A DNA stretch of 64,000 bases from assembly GCF_024448955.1 (NCBI RefSeq), contig NZ_JAMOIH010000011.1:108553-172552 (forward strand), written 5' to 3'. The notes beneath the pieces are model-generated. The model was not told the DNA's origin and made no database searches. It saw only the letters and a list, made by a program, of their open reading frames with translations. Position numbers and translations under genes: made by a program. This stretch comes from Stutzerimonas stutzeri (GTDB lineage: Bacteria > Pseudomonadota > Gammaproteobacteria > Pseudomonadales > Pseudomonadaceae). Shown in pieces: positions 37,033-46,179 of this stretch; position 1 is the first letter of the stretch, and the number at the start of each line of letters is the position of its first letter.

Positions 37033-38043
37033 TCAACCCGCCGTGGCGGCTGCGGTTTTTTGCTGGAGTTCGGCCATGCGCTGCTCGAGCGCGGCAAGCT
37101 GGGCGTCCAGTTCCTGCAATTTCGCCTGCTTGTCGCTTTCGTCGAGTTTGCTGTTGCCGGCGACTTCGCTGCGCTGCTTGAACAGCTCCAACTGGCGGAT
37201 CGGCAGCAGCTGGTCGTCATCAGAAGCGCGGAACTTGCCCCACTGCAGGTCGGCCAGCACCTCTATCTCACCGGGCTGATCGCCATAGGTCATGAAGAAT
37301 TCGCGGATCTGGGCCTTGGTCGCCTCCGGCAGGTTCTTGCGCCAGACCATCGGGTCGGCTGGGATCAGTGGCGAGGTCCAGATCACCTTGAGTTGAGCCG
37401 CCTTCTCCGGTGCGGTCAGCTCCAAGCGCTCCATGCCCTCGTTGTTGAAGGTGCCAACGTCGACCTGCTTGTTGGCCACCGACAGGGCGTTCACTTCGTG
37501 GCTGCCGTTGAGCGAGCGCTTGAAGATCTTGTTGGCGTCGACCTTGTTCTTGGCGAACACGTAATAGCCCGGCACCAGATAGCCCGAGGTGGAGTTCGGA
37601 TCGCCGTTGGCGAAGGTCAGCTTGGCGGCGTCCTTGAGCATGTCGTCGACGGAGTCGATCGGGCTGTCCTTGTGCGCCACCAGCAGGCTGTAGTATCCCT
37701 GCGCACCATTGGCGGCGACGGTCTGGGCGAAGATCTCGCCGCCGGCGCGGTCCACGGCTTCCATCGCCGACTTGTTGCCGTACCAGGCCAGGTCGACCTT
37801 GTCGAAGCGCATGCCCTGGATGATGCCGGCGTAATCGGGAGCGAAAAAGGCGTTGATCTTCATCCCGGTGCGCTCGCTCATGACGGCGAGGAACGGGTCC
37901 CAGACGGACCGCAGATTCTGCGAGGACTCGGTGGAAATGATGCCGAAGTTCAGTTCCTTGCCATCATCCGCGTGGGCGCCACCCAGCAGCGAGCCGGCCA
38001 GCAAGGCGGAGGCGGCCAGGACGCGACCAATACGATTGAACAT
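37033..38043 (-). CDS. phnD: Periplasmic phosphonate-binding protein
   Basis: PhnD captures phosphonates in the periplasm for the ABC importer. The 336-residue precursor has a signal peptide ending GGAHA at about residue 26. It then shows LNFGIISTESSQNL and the binding-site region DPNSTSGYLVPGYY. The C-terminal ~40 residues form a predicted coiled coil (QAKLQELDAQLAALEQRMAEL). AGGAG precedes the ATG. It lies 47 bases after phnC. Confidence 0.95.
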   Translation of the reverse strand: MFNRIGRVLAASALLAGSLLGGAHADDGKELNFGIISTESSQNLRSVWDPFLAVMSERTGMKINAFFAPDYAGIIQGMRFDKVDLAWYGNKSAMEAVDRAGGEIFAQTVAANGAQGYYSLLVAHKDSPIDSVDDMLKDAAKLTFANGDPNSTSGYLVPGYYVFAKNKVDANKIFKRSLNGSHEVNALSVANKQVDVGTFNNEGMERLELTAPEKAAQLKVIWTSPLIPADPMVWRKNLPEATKAQIREFFMTYGDQPGEIEVLADLQWGKFRASDDDQLLPIRQLELFKQRSEVAGNSKLDESDKQAKLQELDAQLAALEQRMAELQQKTAAATAG

Positions 38044-38090
38044 GGAAAAGCTCCTGTCATTGGATGATGTTTGGGTTGGCAATTGGCTGT

Positions 38091-38936
38091 TCAGGCCTTG
38101 GCCAGGCTCAGCGTGCGAACCGGAGTCGGCGACGCCGCAGCGGGCGCGCGGGCCTGATCGGAAAACAGAAGATTGGCGTCCAGATCAGCGCCGTAGAGGT
38201 CGTTGAGAAAGCGCGCATCGAGGTCGGCGCAGGCACCGTCGTAATGGATGCGGCCATCCTTGAGCGCCACCGCCCGACGGCAATAGCGCAGGGCGTAATC
38301 GACTTGATGCAGGGTCACCACCACGGTCTTGCCGTCGCGCTGATTGATGTCGGCGAGAATGTCCATGACCTTGCGCGCGGACTCGGGGTCGAGCGAGGCG
38401 ATAGGCTCATCGGCAAGTATCACTTCGGCCTGCTGAGTCAGCGCACGGGCGATGGCGACCCGCTGCTGCTGACCACCGGAAAGCGTCGAAGCACGCTGCT
38501 CGGCACGATGAGCCAGCCCTACGCGGTCCAGTGCTGCCAGCGCCTGCTGCTTCTGCTCGGCGCTGAACATGCCCAGCGAACCGCGCCAACGCGGCATGCG
38601 GCCGAGAAAGCCCAACAGGACGTTGTCCAGCACACTGAGGCGGTTGACCAGATTGAACTGCTGGAAGATGTAGCCGATGTCTGCGCGCAGCCGCCGCACG
38701 TCGCCATTCAGGCGCCCCGCCGACTGCACTTCACGCCCGAGCACCTGAATATTGCCGCCGCTGCGGTCACAGCAGGCCAACCCGGCAATGTGCCGCAGCA
38801 AGGTGGATTTTCCGGAGCCCGAAGCGCCGATCAGCGCCACCATCTCGCCCGGCTGCACGGAAAGCGCCAGGTCATGCAGGGCACGTTTGCCTGCGAAGGT
38901 CTTGTTCAGACTGTCGACACGGATAACCGCATTCAT
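38091..38936 (-). CDS. phnC: Phosphonate ABC transporter ATP-binding protein
   Basis: PhnC powers phosphonate import. The 281-residue protein has Walker [15 protein letters not shown], signature [15 protein letters not shown] and Walker [13 protein letters not shown]. It is the first gene of the phn operon, with GGGAGA before its ATG. A Pho-box-like direct repeat lies about 100 bases upstream, indicating control by PhoB under phosphate starvation. Confidence 0.95.
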   Translation of the reverse strand: MNAVIRVDSLNKTFAGKRALHDLALSVQPGEMVALIGASGSGKSTLLRHIAGLACCDRSGGNIQVLGREVQSAGRLNGDVRRLRADIGYIFQQFNLVNRLSVLDNVLLGFLGRMPRWRGSLGMFSAEQKQQALAALDRVGLAHRAEQRASTLSGGQQQRVAIARALTQQAEVILADEPIASLDPESARKVMDILADINQRDGKTVVVTLHQVDYALRYCRRAVALKDGRIHYDGACADLDARFLNDLYGADLDANLLFSDQARAPAAASPTPVRTLSLAKA

Positions 38937-39034
38937 GGACCGTCTCCCTCATCGAGAACGACGGCAGCCCTTGTTGGCTACCGTCTGATGAGGCATGACC
39001 TTAGGCACGGCCAATGTCGCTTCGGCGACGACTC

Positions 39035-39053
39035 CATGACGGTTTGATGACTT
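39035..39053 (-). promoter_or_regulatory. Probable Pho box of the phn operon
   Basis: Read on the minus strand, AAGTCATCAAACCGTCATG contains two GTCAT half-sites 11 bases apart, the spacing of PhoB direct repeats (CTGTCAT-N4-CTGTCAT). It is about 100 bases upstream of phnC. No clear -10 hexamer was recognised after it. Confidence 0.72.
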
Positions 39054-39097
39054 GTCTAAACAGGCGAAACGGCACCGCCACCGCTCGCGGGTCGTCG

Positions 39098-39523
39098 TCA
39101 ATCGACGCTGGGAATGCCCTTCACTTGATCACCGGCCCCTTGCCGATGCTGACGAAACCAGCCCTGGTTCATCTCCAGCGCATAACGCGCCGGCTCGCGC
39201 GAACAGCGGATCGCGGTGCTCAGGGGCTCCAGGTCGATCACATCGACGATGCGTCCCTGCTCGTCCATGAAAGCCGCCGACAGCGGCAGCGGTGTGTCCT
39301 TCATCCACAGGCAATGGCGGCGAAAATCGTCGAAGCGAAACAGCATGCCGCGATCTGCCGCCAGCTCGGTGCGTTCCATCAACCCGCGTTCGCGCTCGGC
39401 GGGAGAACGGGCGTATTCGGCCTGCAGCCGTACGTCGCCCACACTCAGATCGAGCAGGGGTTCGCTGGCGACAGCGCAGGAAAGCCACGTCAGAAGAGAT
39501 AACAGCAAGGCGGTAATACGCAT
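39098..39523 (-). CDS. DUF192 protein, exported
   Basis: A 141-residue protein with an N-terminal signal peptide (hydrophobic run ending SCAVAS near residue 20) and a DUF192 domain. Family residues include ERERGLMERTELAADRGMLF, HCLWMKDTPLPLSAAFMD and ALEMNQGWF. Function is unknown; the fold is a small beta-barrel. It lies upstream of the phn promoter on the same strand, 66 bases after the DNA glycosylase gene, with no evident functional link to phosphonates. Confidence 0.87.
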   Translation of the reverse strand: MRITALLLSLLTWLSCAVASEPLLDLSVGDVRLQAEYARSPAERERGLMERTELAADRGMLFRFDDFRRHCLWMKDTPLPLSAAFMDEQGRIVDVIDLEPLSTAIRCSREPARYALEMNQGWFRQHRQGAGDQVKGIPSVD

Positions 39524-39589
39524 CGAAGGGCCGGTCTCGAATGAAGAAACGCAGGGTGACGGACCGCCGAAGCATACACGTCGGCAGCG

Positions 39590-40366
39590 CTATTCTTCGG
39601 CGATCGGTTCCTCGACAGCGACCTGATCGCTCTCGCCGTAGCGCTTCTGACAACGCTCGCAATGGAAGCTACGGCGTTTGCTGCGGCCCAGGGATTTGGC
39701 TTTGACGAAGGGAATCTTGCAGCGCGGGCAGGTGGTTTTGGTATGCGCCAACCAGTGTTTCTTGAGCGTGCCCTCGCGCTTCCACTGGAGGAAATCGAAG
39801 CTGTAGGTGCGGACCTCACTTGCCAGCTCGCGCAGCTTGGGTGCCGGCAATTCACCGATCAGCGACAGCGGATGGATGCGCGTGCGGAACAGCACTTCGT
39901 TCTTGATGATGTTGCCGGAGCCGGAGAACAGCGTCTGATCCAGTAGCGCATCGCAGGCCAGCAGCCGGGGCCGTGCACGCAGTTTCTTCAGGGCTGCGCG
40001 CCCATCCCAGGCGTCGCTCATGACATCCGCGCTCCAGTCGTAGGCCTCATCCAGCGGCCCCTCGATGAACTGCACCGAACAGCCATAGAAATTCAGTTCG
40101 CCGCTGGCGAACCCCAGGCTCAGGCGCGGCGCGGATTCCTTGCGCTCGTTGATTCGGTAACTGCCGAACAGCAGCAGATGGATGCGCAGGGAAACGTCGT
40201 CCAGCTCGATCAGGAAATGCTTGCCCCAACTGCGAAACGATCGCACCGACTGACCGACCAGCCGCGCCTTGTCGAGCTTGGAGTTGCCCTCGGCGCGTTC
40301 GATGGTTTTGCCGGTGAATTCGGCGACTTCTTCGCGAAGAATGACGATTGAAGGACCTTCGGGCAT
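39590..40366 (-). CDS. DNA glycosylase, Fpg/Nei family (endonuclease VIII-like)
   Basis: The 258-residue base-excision repair enzyme starts MPEGPSIV, so Pro2 would be the catalytic amine after Met removal and Glu3 the general acid. The helix-two-turn-helix region has DQTLFSGSGNIIKNEVLFR, and the C-terminal zinc finger has four cysteines (CPRCK and CERCQ). The MPEGPSI start and zinc finger suit a Nei-like enzyme acting on oxidised pyrimidines, but Fpg-like specificity cannot be excluded. Confidence 0.85.
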   Translation of the reverse strand: MPEGPSIVILREEVAEFTGKTIERAEGNSKLDKARLVGQSVRSFRSWGKHFLIELDDVSLRIHLLLFGSYRINERKESAPRLSLGFASGELNFYGCSVQFIEGPLDEAYDWSADVMSDAWDGRAALKKLRARPRLLACDALLDQTLFSGSGNIIKNEVLFRTRIHPLSLIGELPAPKLRELASEVRTYSFDFLQWKREGTLKKHWLAHTKTTCPRCKIPFVKAKSLGRSKRRSFHCERCQKRYGESDQVAVEEPIAEE

Positions 40367-40441
40367 GGCGATATCGCTTCGGCTGGGGCGTTATCGATAT
40401 CGACTGGTGTCAGCCGCGAAGGTGCGACGGTCATCGGAGGC

Positions 40442-40632
40442 TTCGCGAGCTAGCTCGCTCCTACGGGAACAGCCAACCGGGGCGACACGTAGCGCTTCGC
40501 TTGCTTGCCCCGGCAGGACATCAGCATGATCGAGGCTCGAAGCTATCCGCCCGCCTTACCCTCGTAGGAGCCAGCTTGCTGGCGAAGCTTTTGCCCGCCG
40601 CTCCATCGGGTTCGCGAGCAAACTCGTTCTAT
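40442..40632. repeat. Three REP elements
   Basis: REP cores lie at 40442-40464 (left-pointing), 40564-40586 (variant, right-pointing) and 40611-40632 (degenerate, left-pointing). They fill most of the 292-bp gap between the glycosylase and pseudouridine synthase genes; no gene is seen there. Confidence 0.82.
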
Positions 40633-40658
40633 ATAAAGGCGCACAGGGTCCAGCGGCG

Positions 40659-41540
40659 TCACCAATCCAGCTGCAGACGGCTTTCGAACCGGCGCGGCTC
40701 ACCGGTCAGCGGATCGTCGAATTGCAGCCCGCGTGCCAGCAGTTTGAGTGGCTTGGAATAGTCATCCTGATCCCGGCGCCCGCGCTCGATCAGCTCCGGA
40801 TAGAAGGGATCGTTGCAGATGCCCGCCCCCAGCGTTGCCATCTGCAGGCGCAGCTGATGCTTGCGCCCGGTGACCGGATAAAGTGCGTAGCGCCACAGTT
40901 CCTCGCGGCGCTCCAGTACCTCGATACGCGTCTCGCTGTTGGGCTCGCCATCGCCCCGCTTCATCAGAAAGAACGGCTCGCCATCGACCATGTGCAAACG
41001 CTCCTGACGCGGAAATTCCAGCTCAGGCAACGCCGGGCTAATCGCCTCGTAGCGCTTGTCGATCTTGCGCTCACGAAACAGCGCCTGATAACGGCCACGG
41101 CTTTCGGGATTGGTGGAGAACAGCACCAGCCCCGCGGTCAACCGGTCGATGCGATGAATCGGCACTAGATCGGGGTTGCCCACGCGCTTGCTCAGGCGCG
41201 CCAGCAGGGTTTCGTTGACGTATTCGCCGGCCGGCATCACCGGCAGGAAGTGCGGTTTGTCCGCCACCAGCAGATGTTCGTCGAGATGCAGTACCTGCTC
41301 CTCGAAGGGAATCGGCTTCTCGTTCGGCACCTCGCGAAAGTAGTGCACCTTTAGCCCGACGCGATAAGGATGCGTCGCCGCAAACGGCTGCCCATCGGCC
41401 CCCAGCACGCGGCCTCTGGCGAAACGATCGAGCCAGGTGTCGCGGTCGATGGCGGGAAAATGCGCGCACAGGCAGTCGAGTATCGTGTCCCAATCGCCCT
41501 GGGGCAGATGCAAGGTGCTGCGAGCGTTGGGAGCGGGCAT
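40659..41540 (-). CDS. RluA-family pseudouridine synthase
   Basis: The 293-residue protein belongs to the RluA branch of RNA pseudouridine synthases. The catalytic motif HRIDRLTAGL with its aspartate is at about 129-138, and TGRKHQLRLQM follows near 230. An N-terminal S4-like segment (DRDTWLDRFARGRVLG) is present. The ATG beginning MPAPNARS is preferred to an upstream GTG. The RNA target is not evident from sequence. A REP cluster follows the gene. Confidence 0.87.
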   Translation of the reverse strand: MPAPNARSTLHLPQGDWDTILDCLCAHFPAIDRDTWLDRFARGRVLGADGQPFAATHPYRVGLKVHYFREVPNEKPIPFEEQVLHLDEHLLVADKPHFLPVMPAGEYVNETLLARLSKRVGNPDLVPIHRIDRLTAGLVLFSTNPESRGRYQALFRERKIDKRYEAISPALPELEFPRQERLHMVDGEPFFLMKRGDGEPNSETRIEVLERREELWRYALYPVTGRKHQLRLQMATLGAGICNDPFYPELIERGRRDQDDYSKPLKLLARGLQFDDPLTGEPRRFESRLQLDW

Positions 41541-41726
41541 GGCGGCGACACGCGAAGGGAAACGGCCGACGATGATACCTGACCTCGCCGCGAGCACTCC
41601 GACGGCGGCGTTCGAACTGCCTCAGTTTCATGGTCTGTCGATTTGCACTGGCGTCGTTCGACCATCCTGGAGCGCATCGAAAAACATCCGATGCTCCATC
41701 GTTCGTTCCGCAAACGGAGGTCCACG

Positions 41727-42530
41727 ATGAACAACCATCCAATCGTTTCTCGCCAGCAGTGGCTGGCCGCCCATACCGAGCATCTGCTCAAGGAAAAGCA
41801 GGTCACCCATCAACGCGAAGCCCTCGCCGCCGCCCGTCGCGAGCTGCCCTGGGTGCTCGTGGACAAGCGCTACACCTTTCAGGACGCGAACGGCCCGGTG
41901 GGCCTGGTCGATCTGTTCGAGGGTCGCAGCCAGCTGATCATCAAGCACTTCATGTTCGGCCCCGACTGGCATGAGGGCTGTGTCGGTTGTTCGTTCGAGA
42001 TGGATCACTTGCAGGGCACCCTGGTGCACCTGGCCAATCACGATGTCAGTGTCGTCGCGGTGTCGCGGGCGCCTTTCGCGGCGCTCGACGCATTCCGCCA
42101 ACGCATGGGCTGGCCGATCCGCTGGGTGTCGTCTGCCGGTAGCGATTTCAATCGCGACTTCCACGTTTCGTTCGATCCCGAAGACATCGTCGACGGCAAG
42201 GTTTTTCACAATTTCGTCTGGCAACCGTTCGAGTGCGAGGAGCTTTCAGGTTTCAGCGTGTTCTACCGCGACGAGGACGGACGCATCTTCCATACCTTTT
42301 CGGCTTACGGGCGTGGGGCAGAGGAGTTGTTGGGTAGCTATGTGCTGCTCGACATGACGCCTAACGGGCGCAACGAAAACGGCCCGCAGCACAACCTCAC
42401 CGACTGGGTCCGGCACCATGATCGCTACGGCAGCGGTGACACTGTCGATGTCACCGGACGTGCCAGACCAGGCGATTCCACCGCCTCTGCCGGCTGTTGT
42501 CATCAGGCAGAGCCTCAGTCACCCAGCTGA
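41727..42530 (+). CDS. DUF899 (thioredoxin-like) protein
   Basis: A 267-residue cytoplasmic protein of the DUF899 family, which has a thioredoxin-like fold. The active-site-like region is FGPDWHEGCVGCSFEMD near residue 85, followed by SVVAVSRAP and WVSSAGSDFNRDFHVSF. CGGAGG precedes the ATG. The last ~30 residues (PGDSTASAGCCHQ) are low in complexity and end in a Cys pair. Biochemical role is not established. The ThDP enzyme gene follows 198 bases later on the same strand. Confidence 0.85.
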   Translation: MNNHPIVSRQQWLAAHTEHLLKEKQVTHQREALAAARRELPWVLVDKRYTFQDANGPVGLVDLFEGRSQLIIKHFMFGPDWHEGCVGCSFEMDHLQGTLVHLANHDVSVVAVSRAPFAALDAFRQRMGWPIRWVSSAGSDFNRDFHVSFDPEDIVDGKVFHNFVWQPFECEELSGFSVFYRDEDGRIFHTFSAYGRGAEELLGSYVLLDMTPNGRNENGPQHNLTDWVRHHDRYGSGDTVDVTGRARPGDSTASAGCCHQAEPQSPS

Positions 42531-42594
42531 AGAATTGCGAGTGGCAGGGCGGCGCTCGTCCCAACTCAGCGGAACGGGGCGCCGGGGGGATACC

Positions 42595-42616
42595 GGTGGG
42601 CTGAAGCCCACCCTAC
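42595..42616. repeat. GTAGGGTGG-type palindrome
   Basis: The short inverted repeat ggtgggctgaagcccaccctac matches the arms of the longer palindromes at 22335 and 23851. It lies between the DUF899 and ThDP-enzyme genes. Confidence 0.6.
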
Positions 42617-42728
42617 AGGGCTGAAGCTGGCGAACCCTGGCGGGATCGTCCGGTCCAGACTAGAACACCCGGCACCGAGGCCCCGCCCGGGTGCCCGACC
42701 CCTTCGAGTCCAGACAAGGCGAGCCCCC

Positions 42729-44528
42729 ATGGCAAAGACAGTTGGCGACTACCTGATCGAACGTCTCTACCAATGGGGCGTTCGTCGCATCTACGGCTAT
42801 CCGGGCGATGGCATCAATGGCGTATTCGGCGCGCTCAACCGGGCCAACGGGAAGATCCGCTTCATCCAGGCGCGGCATGAGGAAATGGCGGCCTTCATGG
42901 CCTCGGCTGATGCCAAGTTCAACGGCGGTCTCGGTGTCTGCATCGCCACGTCCGGCCCCGGCGCGACTCATCTGCTGACCGGGCTCTACGACGCGCGCAT
43001 GGACCATATGCCGGTGCTGGCCATCGCCGGGCAACAGTCGCGCACGGCGATGGGCGCGCACTACCAGCAGGAAGTCGACCTGGCGTCGATGTTCAAGGAC
43101 GTCGCCGGAGCCTTTGTTCAGCAGGCGGCCGCACCGGCGCAGGTGCGGCATCTGATCGACCGGGCGATTCGCACCGCGCTGGGCCAGCGCGCCGTCACCG
43201 CGATCATCCTGCCCAACGACCTGCAGGAAATGGAGTACAGCGAGCCACCGCGTGCTCACGGCGCGGTGCATTCCGGCATTGGCTTATCGCAACCCAAGGT
43301 GGTGCCCTACGAGGCGGATCTGCAGCGTGCCGCCGAGGTGCTCAATGCCGGCGAGAAGGTAGCGATTCTGGTGGGCGCCGGCGCGCTGAATGCCACCGAT
43401 GAAGTTATCGCCGTAGCTGAAAAGCTCGGGGCCGGCGTCGCCAAAGCGCTGCTGGGCAAGGCGGCGGTACCGGACGACCTGCTTTGGGTCACCGGCTCCA
43501 TCGGCCTGCTCGGCACCGAGCCGAGCTACAAGCTGATGACCGAGTGCGACACCCTGCTGATGATCGGTTCGGGCTTTCCCTATTCCGAATTTCTGCCCGA
43601 AGAAGGTCAGGCGCGTGGCGTGCAGATCGACCTCAAGGCCGACATGCTCAGCATCCGCTACCCGATGGAGGTGAACCTGCAGGGCGATTCGGCGGAAACG
43701 CTGCGCGCGCTGCTGCCACTGCTGCAAGAAAAGACCGAGCGCACCTGGCGCGGCGAAATCGAAAAATGGCGTGCCGACTGGGACGAAACCCTGGAAAAAC
43801 GCGCCTTGGTCACGGCCGACCCGATCAATCCGCAGCGCGTCGCCTTCGAGCTATCGCCGCGATTGCCAGACGCGGCCATCGTCACCAGCGACTCGGGTTC
43901 CTGCGCCAACTGGTATGCCCGTGACGTCAAGCTGCGCCGCGGCATGATGGGTTCGTTATCCGGCGGCCTGGCGTCGATGGGTGCCGCCGTGCCCTACGCC
44001 ATTGCGGCCAAGTTCTGTCATCCGGAGCGCTCGGTGGTGGCTATGGTGGGCGACGGCGCGATGCAGATGAACAACATGGCCGAGCTGATCACCGTCGCCA
44101 AATACTGGAAGGAATGGCAGAACCCGCAATGGATCTGCTGCGTGTTCAACAACGAAGACCTGAACCAGGTGACCTGGGAGCAGCGGGCGATGGAGGGCGA
44201 CCCGAAGTTCGAAGCCTCGCAGAACATCCCCAACGTGCCCTACCACCGCTTCGCCGAATCGATTGGTCTGAAGGGCATCTATGTCGACCGCGAGGACCAG
44301 GTCGCCGCGGCCTGGGATGAAGCCTTCGCCGCCGACAGGCCGGTGCTGATCGAATTCAAGACCGATCCCGACGTGCCGCCACTGCCGCCGCATATCAAGC
44401 TGGAGCAGGCGAAAAAGTTCGCCACCACGCTGCTGCACGGCGACCCGAACCAAGGCGGGATCATCAAACAATCGGTCAAGCAGGTATTGAGCAAGGTGAT
44501 GCCAGGGCCGGATAAGGACAAGCACTGA
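42729..44528 (+). CDS. ThDP-dependent enzyme, pyruvate oxidase (PoxB)-like
   Basis: A 599-residue enzyme of the acetolactate synthase / pyruvate oxidase superfamily. The N-terminal domain has the catalytic Glu in ARHEEMAAFMA (near residue 50). The middle domain resembles a nucleotide-binding fold (ILVGAGALNATDE). The C-terminal ThDP site starts with GDGAMQMNNMAEL, and its second half is NNEDLNQVTWEQ. It resembles PoxB-type enzymes that decarboxylate pyruvate to acetate; oxidase, decarboxylase or synthase activity cannot be fixed from sequence. No carboligase small subunit is nearby. Confidence 0.85.
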   Translation: MAKTVGDYLIERLYQWGVRRIYGYPGDGINGVFGALNRANGKIRFIQARHEEMAAFMASADAKFNGGLGVCIATSGPGATHLLTGLYDARMDHMPVLAIAGQQSRTAMGAHYQQEVDLASMFKDVAGAFVQQAAAPAQVRHLIDRAIRTALGQRAVTAIILPNDLQEMEYSEPPRAHGAVHSGIGLSQPKVVPYEADLQRAAEVLNAGEKVAILVGAGALNATDEVIAVAEKLGAGVAKALLGKAAVPDDLLWVTGSIGLLGTEPSYKLMTECDTLLMIGSGFPYSEFLPEEGQARGVQIDLKADMLSIRYPMEVNLQGDSAETLRALLPLLQEKTERTWRGEIEKWRADWDETLEKRALVTADPINPQRVAFELSPRLPDAAIVTSDSGSCANWYARDVKLRRGMMGSLSGGLASMGAAVPYAIAAKFCHPERSVVAMVGDGAMQMNNMAELITVAKYWKEWQNPQWICCVFNNEDLNQVTWEQRAMEGDPKFEASQNIPNVPYHRFAESIGLKGIYVDREDQVAAAWDEAFAADRPVLIEFKTDPDVPPLPPHIKLEQAKKFATTLLHGDPNQGGIIKQSVKQVLSKVMPGPDKDKH

Positions 44529-44931
44529 ACCTACGCCGGCCGCACCCGCGTACTGCGATCCCCTGCTCGTCGCCTTGCGCAGCTTCGGCTTGCCGTTACC
44601 TCGCGCTGCCGGTATCACACGAAGCGCCGACGAAGCCAATGCGTTGAGCATTGCGAAGTAGGTGATGAGAGGAGTTCTGGCTGAACCTGCCGTACCGTTG
44701 ATCACGGGGCCTGACGAGGTTGTTATTGAAACGCGTAGAAATCGATCAGCAGGAGCTCAACCGCCGTAACGCAGCCGCCGCTCTGACGGAGGCCGAACGG
44801 ATCGTCAACGGGGCTGGCCAGGCCCTACGCCGCCGACACTGTGGAAAGCGAACGGGGTGCCGAGCGGGCTGCCCGCCCGCAATTTTATAGATAGCCGGCC
44901 CGCCGCTTGCGCTACGGCGGGCCCGCCACGA
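44529..44931. other. Intergenic stretch with a GC-rich hairpin and one doubtful small reading frame
   Basis: This 403-bp gap has a perfect 9-bp stem (ggcccgccg / cggcgggcc, 44897-44923), which may terminate the minus-strand PepSY gene, though its T-tail is weak. A TTG-started plus-strand frame at about 44726-44893 would encode some 55 residues beginning LKRVEIDQQELNRR; it has no ribosome site and is probably a remnant or chance. Nothing else was recognised. Confidence 0.5.
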
Positions 44932-45198
44932 TCATTCTTCCTTGTCTTGAGTGATTTCCCCGGTCTTGCCATCCATCTTGAATTCCCAGGTTTTGCCGTC
45001 GGCCTTGGTGCCTTCGCCTTCCCAGGAATTGTTATCGGCGTCGATCGAATGGAGCGTGGTGTAGCCGGCGGCCTTGGCCTTCTCGACGGCCTGTTCGAGG
45101 GTGATCCAGTCGGCGCCCGGCTTGTCTGCCAGAGCAAAGCCGCTGGCGCCTCCGAGAACGGCGATGGCAAGAGCTGCGGTCAGTTTCTTGTGATACAT
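44932..45198 (-). CDS. Periplasmic PepSY-domain protein
   Basis: An 88-residue small protein with a signal peptide ending GFALA near residue 24 and a single PepSY domain (ITLEQAVEKAKAAGYTTLHSID, then WEFKMDGKTGEI, both quoted in part). PepSY proteins are found with proteases, sensor kinases and metal stress systems, but their molecular role is poorly defined. The gene is the first of four small exported-protein genes near a two-component system. Confidence 0.87.
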   Translation of the reverse strand: MYHKKLTAALAIAVLGGASGFALADKPGADWITLEQAVEKAKAAGYTTLHSIDADNNSWEGEGTKADGKTWEFKMDGKTGEITQDKEE

Positions 45199-45362
45199 GA
45201 GCGTGATCCTCGTGATGATTCATCGATGCGAGCCGCAACCAAGCCGTGTGAAAAGCTACTGCGTTTTTCACACGGCTGGTAAGCGCGGCCCCTGTTGAAT
45301 ACGAGGCCCGCAGTCAGCAAAGGGTTCCTTGCAGCCCGTCTGCCATGGGTGACGAGACTGTG

Positions 45363-45722
45363 TCAGCGCTTGTCAATGGAGACGATCGCAGCCTCGTCGC
45401 CCTCGCTTTGAAAGCCGATCCGCACCGCATCGCCCACGTCCAGGCCCTCGAGTTGCTCCGGCCTGGCCTGAAACTCCATGGTCGAAGCCGGCCACTTCAG
45501 CGCCGGGACCGGACCGTGGGCGATGGTCACCACGCCTCGCTCGCGATCCATGGCCTCGATCGTGCCGGTGGCGCGCATGACCGGTTCGGAGACCATTTCG
45601 GTGGCGGGTCCGGCGTCGATATCCGGCGATTGCGCCGGCGTTGCGGGTTTGAGCAGATCCTTGGCCAGTGCCGGCTGGACGAGCAGCAGCAGGCTTAGCG
45701 TGACGCAATGAAGCGCTTTCAT
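45363..45722 (-). CDS. CusF-like periplasmic copper-binding protein
   Basis: The 119-residue precursor has a signal peptide ending PALA at residue 20 and a CusF-type small beta-barrel. Against E. coli CusF the copper ligands align as His69 (IAHG), Trp77 (LKWP) and Met82 (STMEF). The position of the first methionine ligand is Ser80, so the site keeps His, one Met and the capping Trp. The gene is divergent from the PepSY-two-component operon across 148 bases. No CusA/B/C efflux genes are adjacent. Confidence 0.83.
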   Translation of the reverse strand: MKALHCVTLSLLLLVQPALAKDLLKPATPAQSPDIDAGPATEMVSEPVMRATGTIEAMDRERGVVTIAHGPVPALKWPASTMEFQARPEQLEGLDVGDAVRIGFQSEGDEAAIVSIDKR

Positions 45723-45870
45723 GACAGACCTCCCGATACAGGTGGACGTACGCGCATTGGACAATGCGCCCGCCGCTATTGCTGCCAGTGAATGTTTGTC
45801 CGCGTTCAGCTTCGCGTAAGCCGCGGCTCGTAACCTGTGAATCGTCAAAACCCACACAGGAAAACGAACC

Positions 45871-46179
45871 ATGAAAACACTGACTACGCTGATCACTGCC
45901 GCCACCCTCGCCCTCGGCGCCAACCTGGCCATGGCCCGCGACCTCGGCCCGGATGAAGCGCTCAAGCTGCGCGACGCCGGCACCATCCAGTCGTTCGAGA
46001 AGCTCAACGAAGCCGCACTGGCCAAGCATCCCGGCTCCACCATCGAGGAAACCGAGCTGGAAGAGGAATACGGTCGCCACATCTATCAGCTTGAACTGCG
46101 CGACGACAAAGGTGTGCAATGGGACATGGAACTCGACGCCAAGACCGGCGAAGTGCTCAAGGACCATCAGGACGACTAA
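45871..46179 (+). CDS. Periplasmic PepSY-domain protein, first gene of a two-component operon
   Basis: A 102-residue precursor with a signal peptide ending LAMA at about residue 22 and a PepSY domain (LGPDEALKLRDAGTIQSFEKL, quoted in part; HIYQLELRDDKG; MELDAKTGEVL). It is acidic at the C-terminus (KDHQDD). It heads a tight operon: its stop overlaps the next PepSY start by one base (TAATG), followed by the response regulator and kinase. It may act as an accessory sensor, as proposed for paired small proteins of the Bqs operon in P. aeruginosa. Confidence 0.88.
   Translation: MKTLTTLITAATLALGANLAMARDLGPDEALKLRDAGTIQSFEKLNEAALAKHPGSTIEETELEEEYGRHIYQLELRDDKGVQWDMELDAKTGEVLKDHQDD

Noticed and set aside
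44726..44893. A small plus-strand gene after the ThDP enzyme
   Set aside because: It starts at TTG without a ribosome site and ends in low-quality sequence; left only as a doubtful note.
45771..45871. A BqsR-type TTAAG-N6-TTAAG box before the PepSY operon
   Set aside because: Only two CGTAA copies 14 bases apart are present, which does not match the sequence or spacing of the known box.
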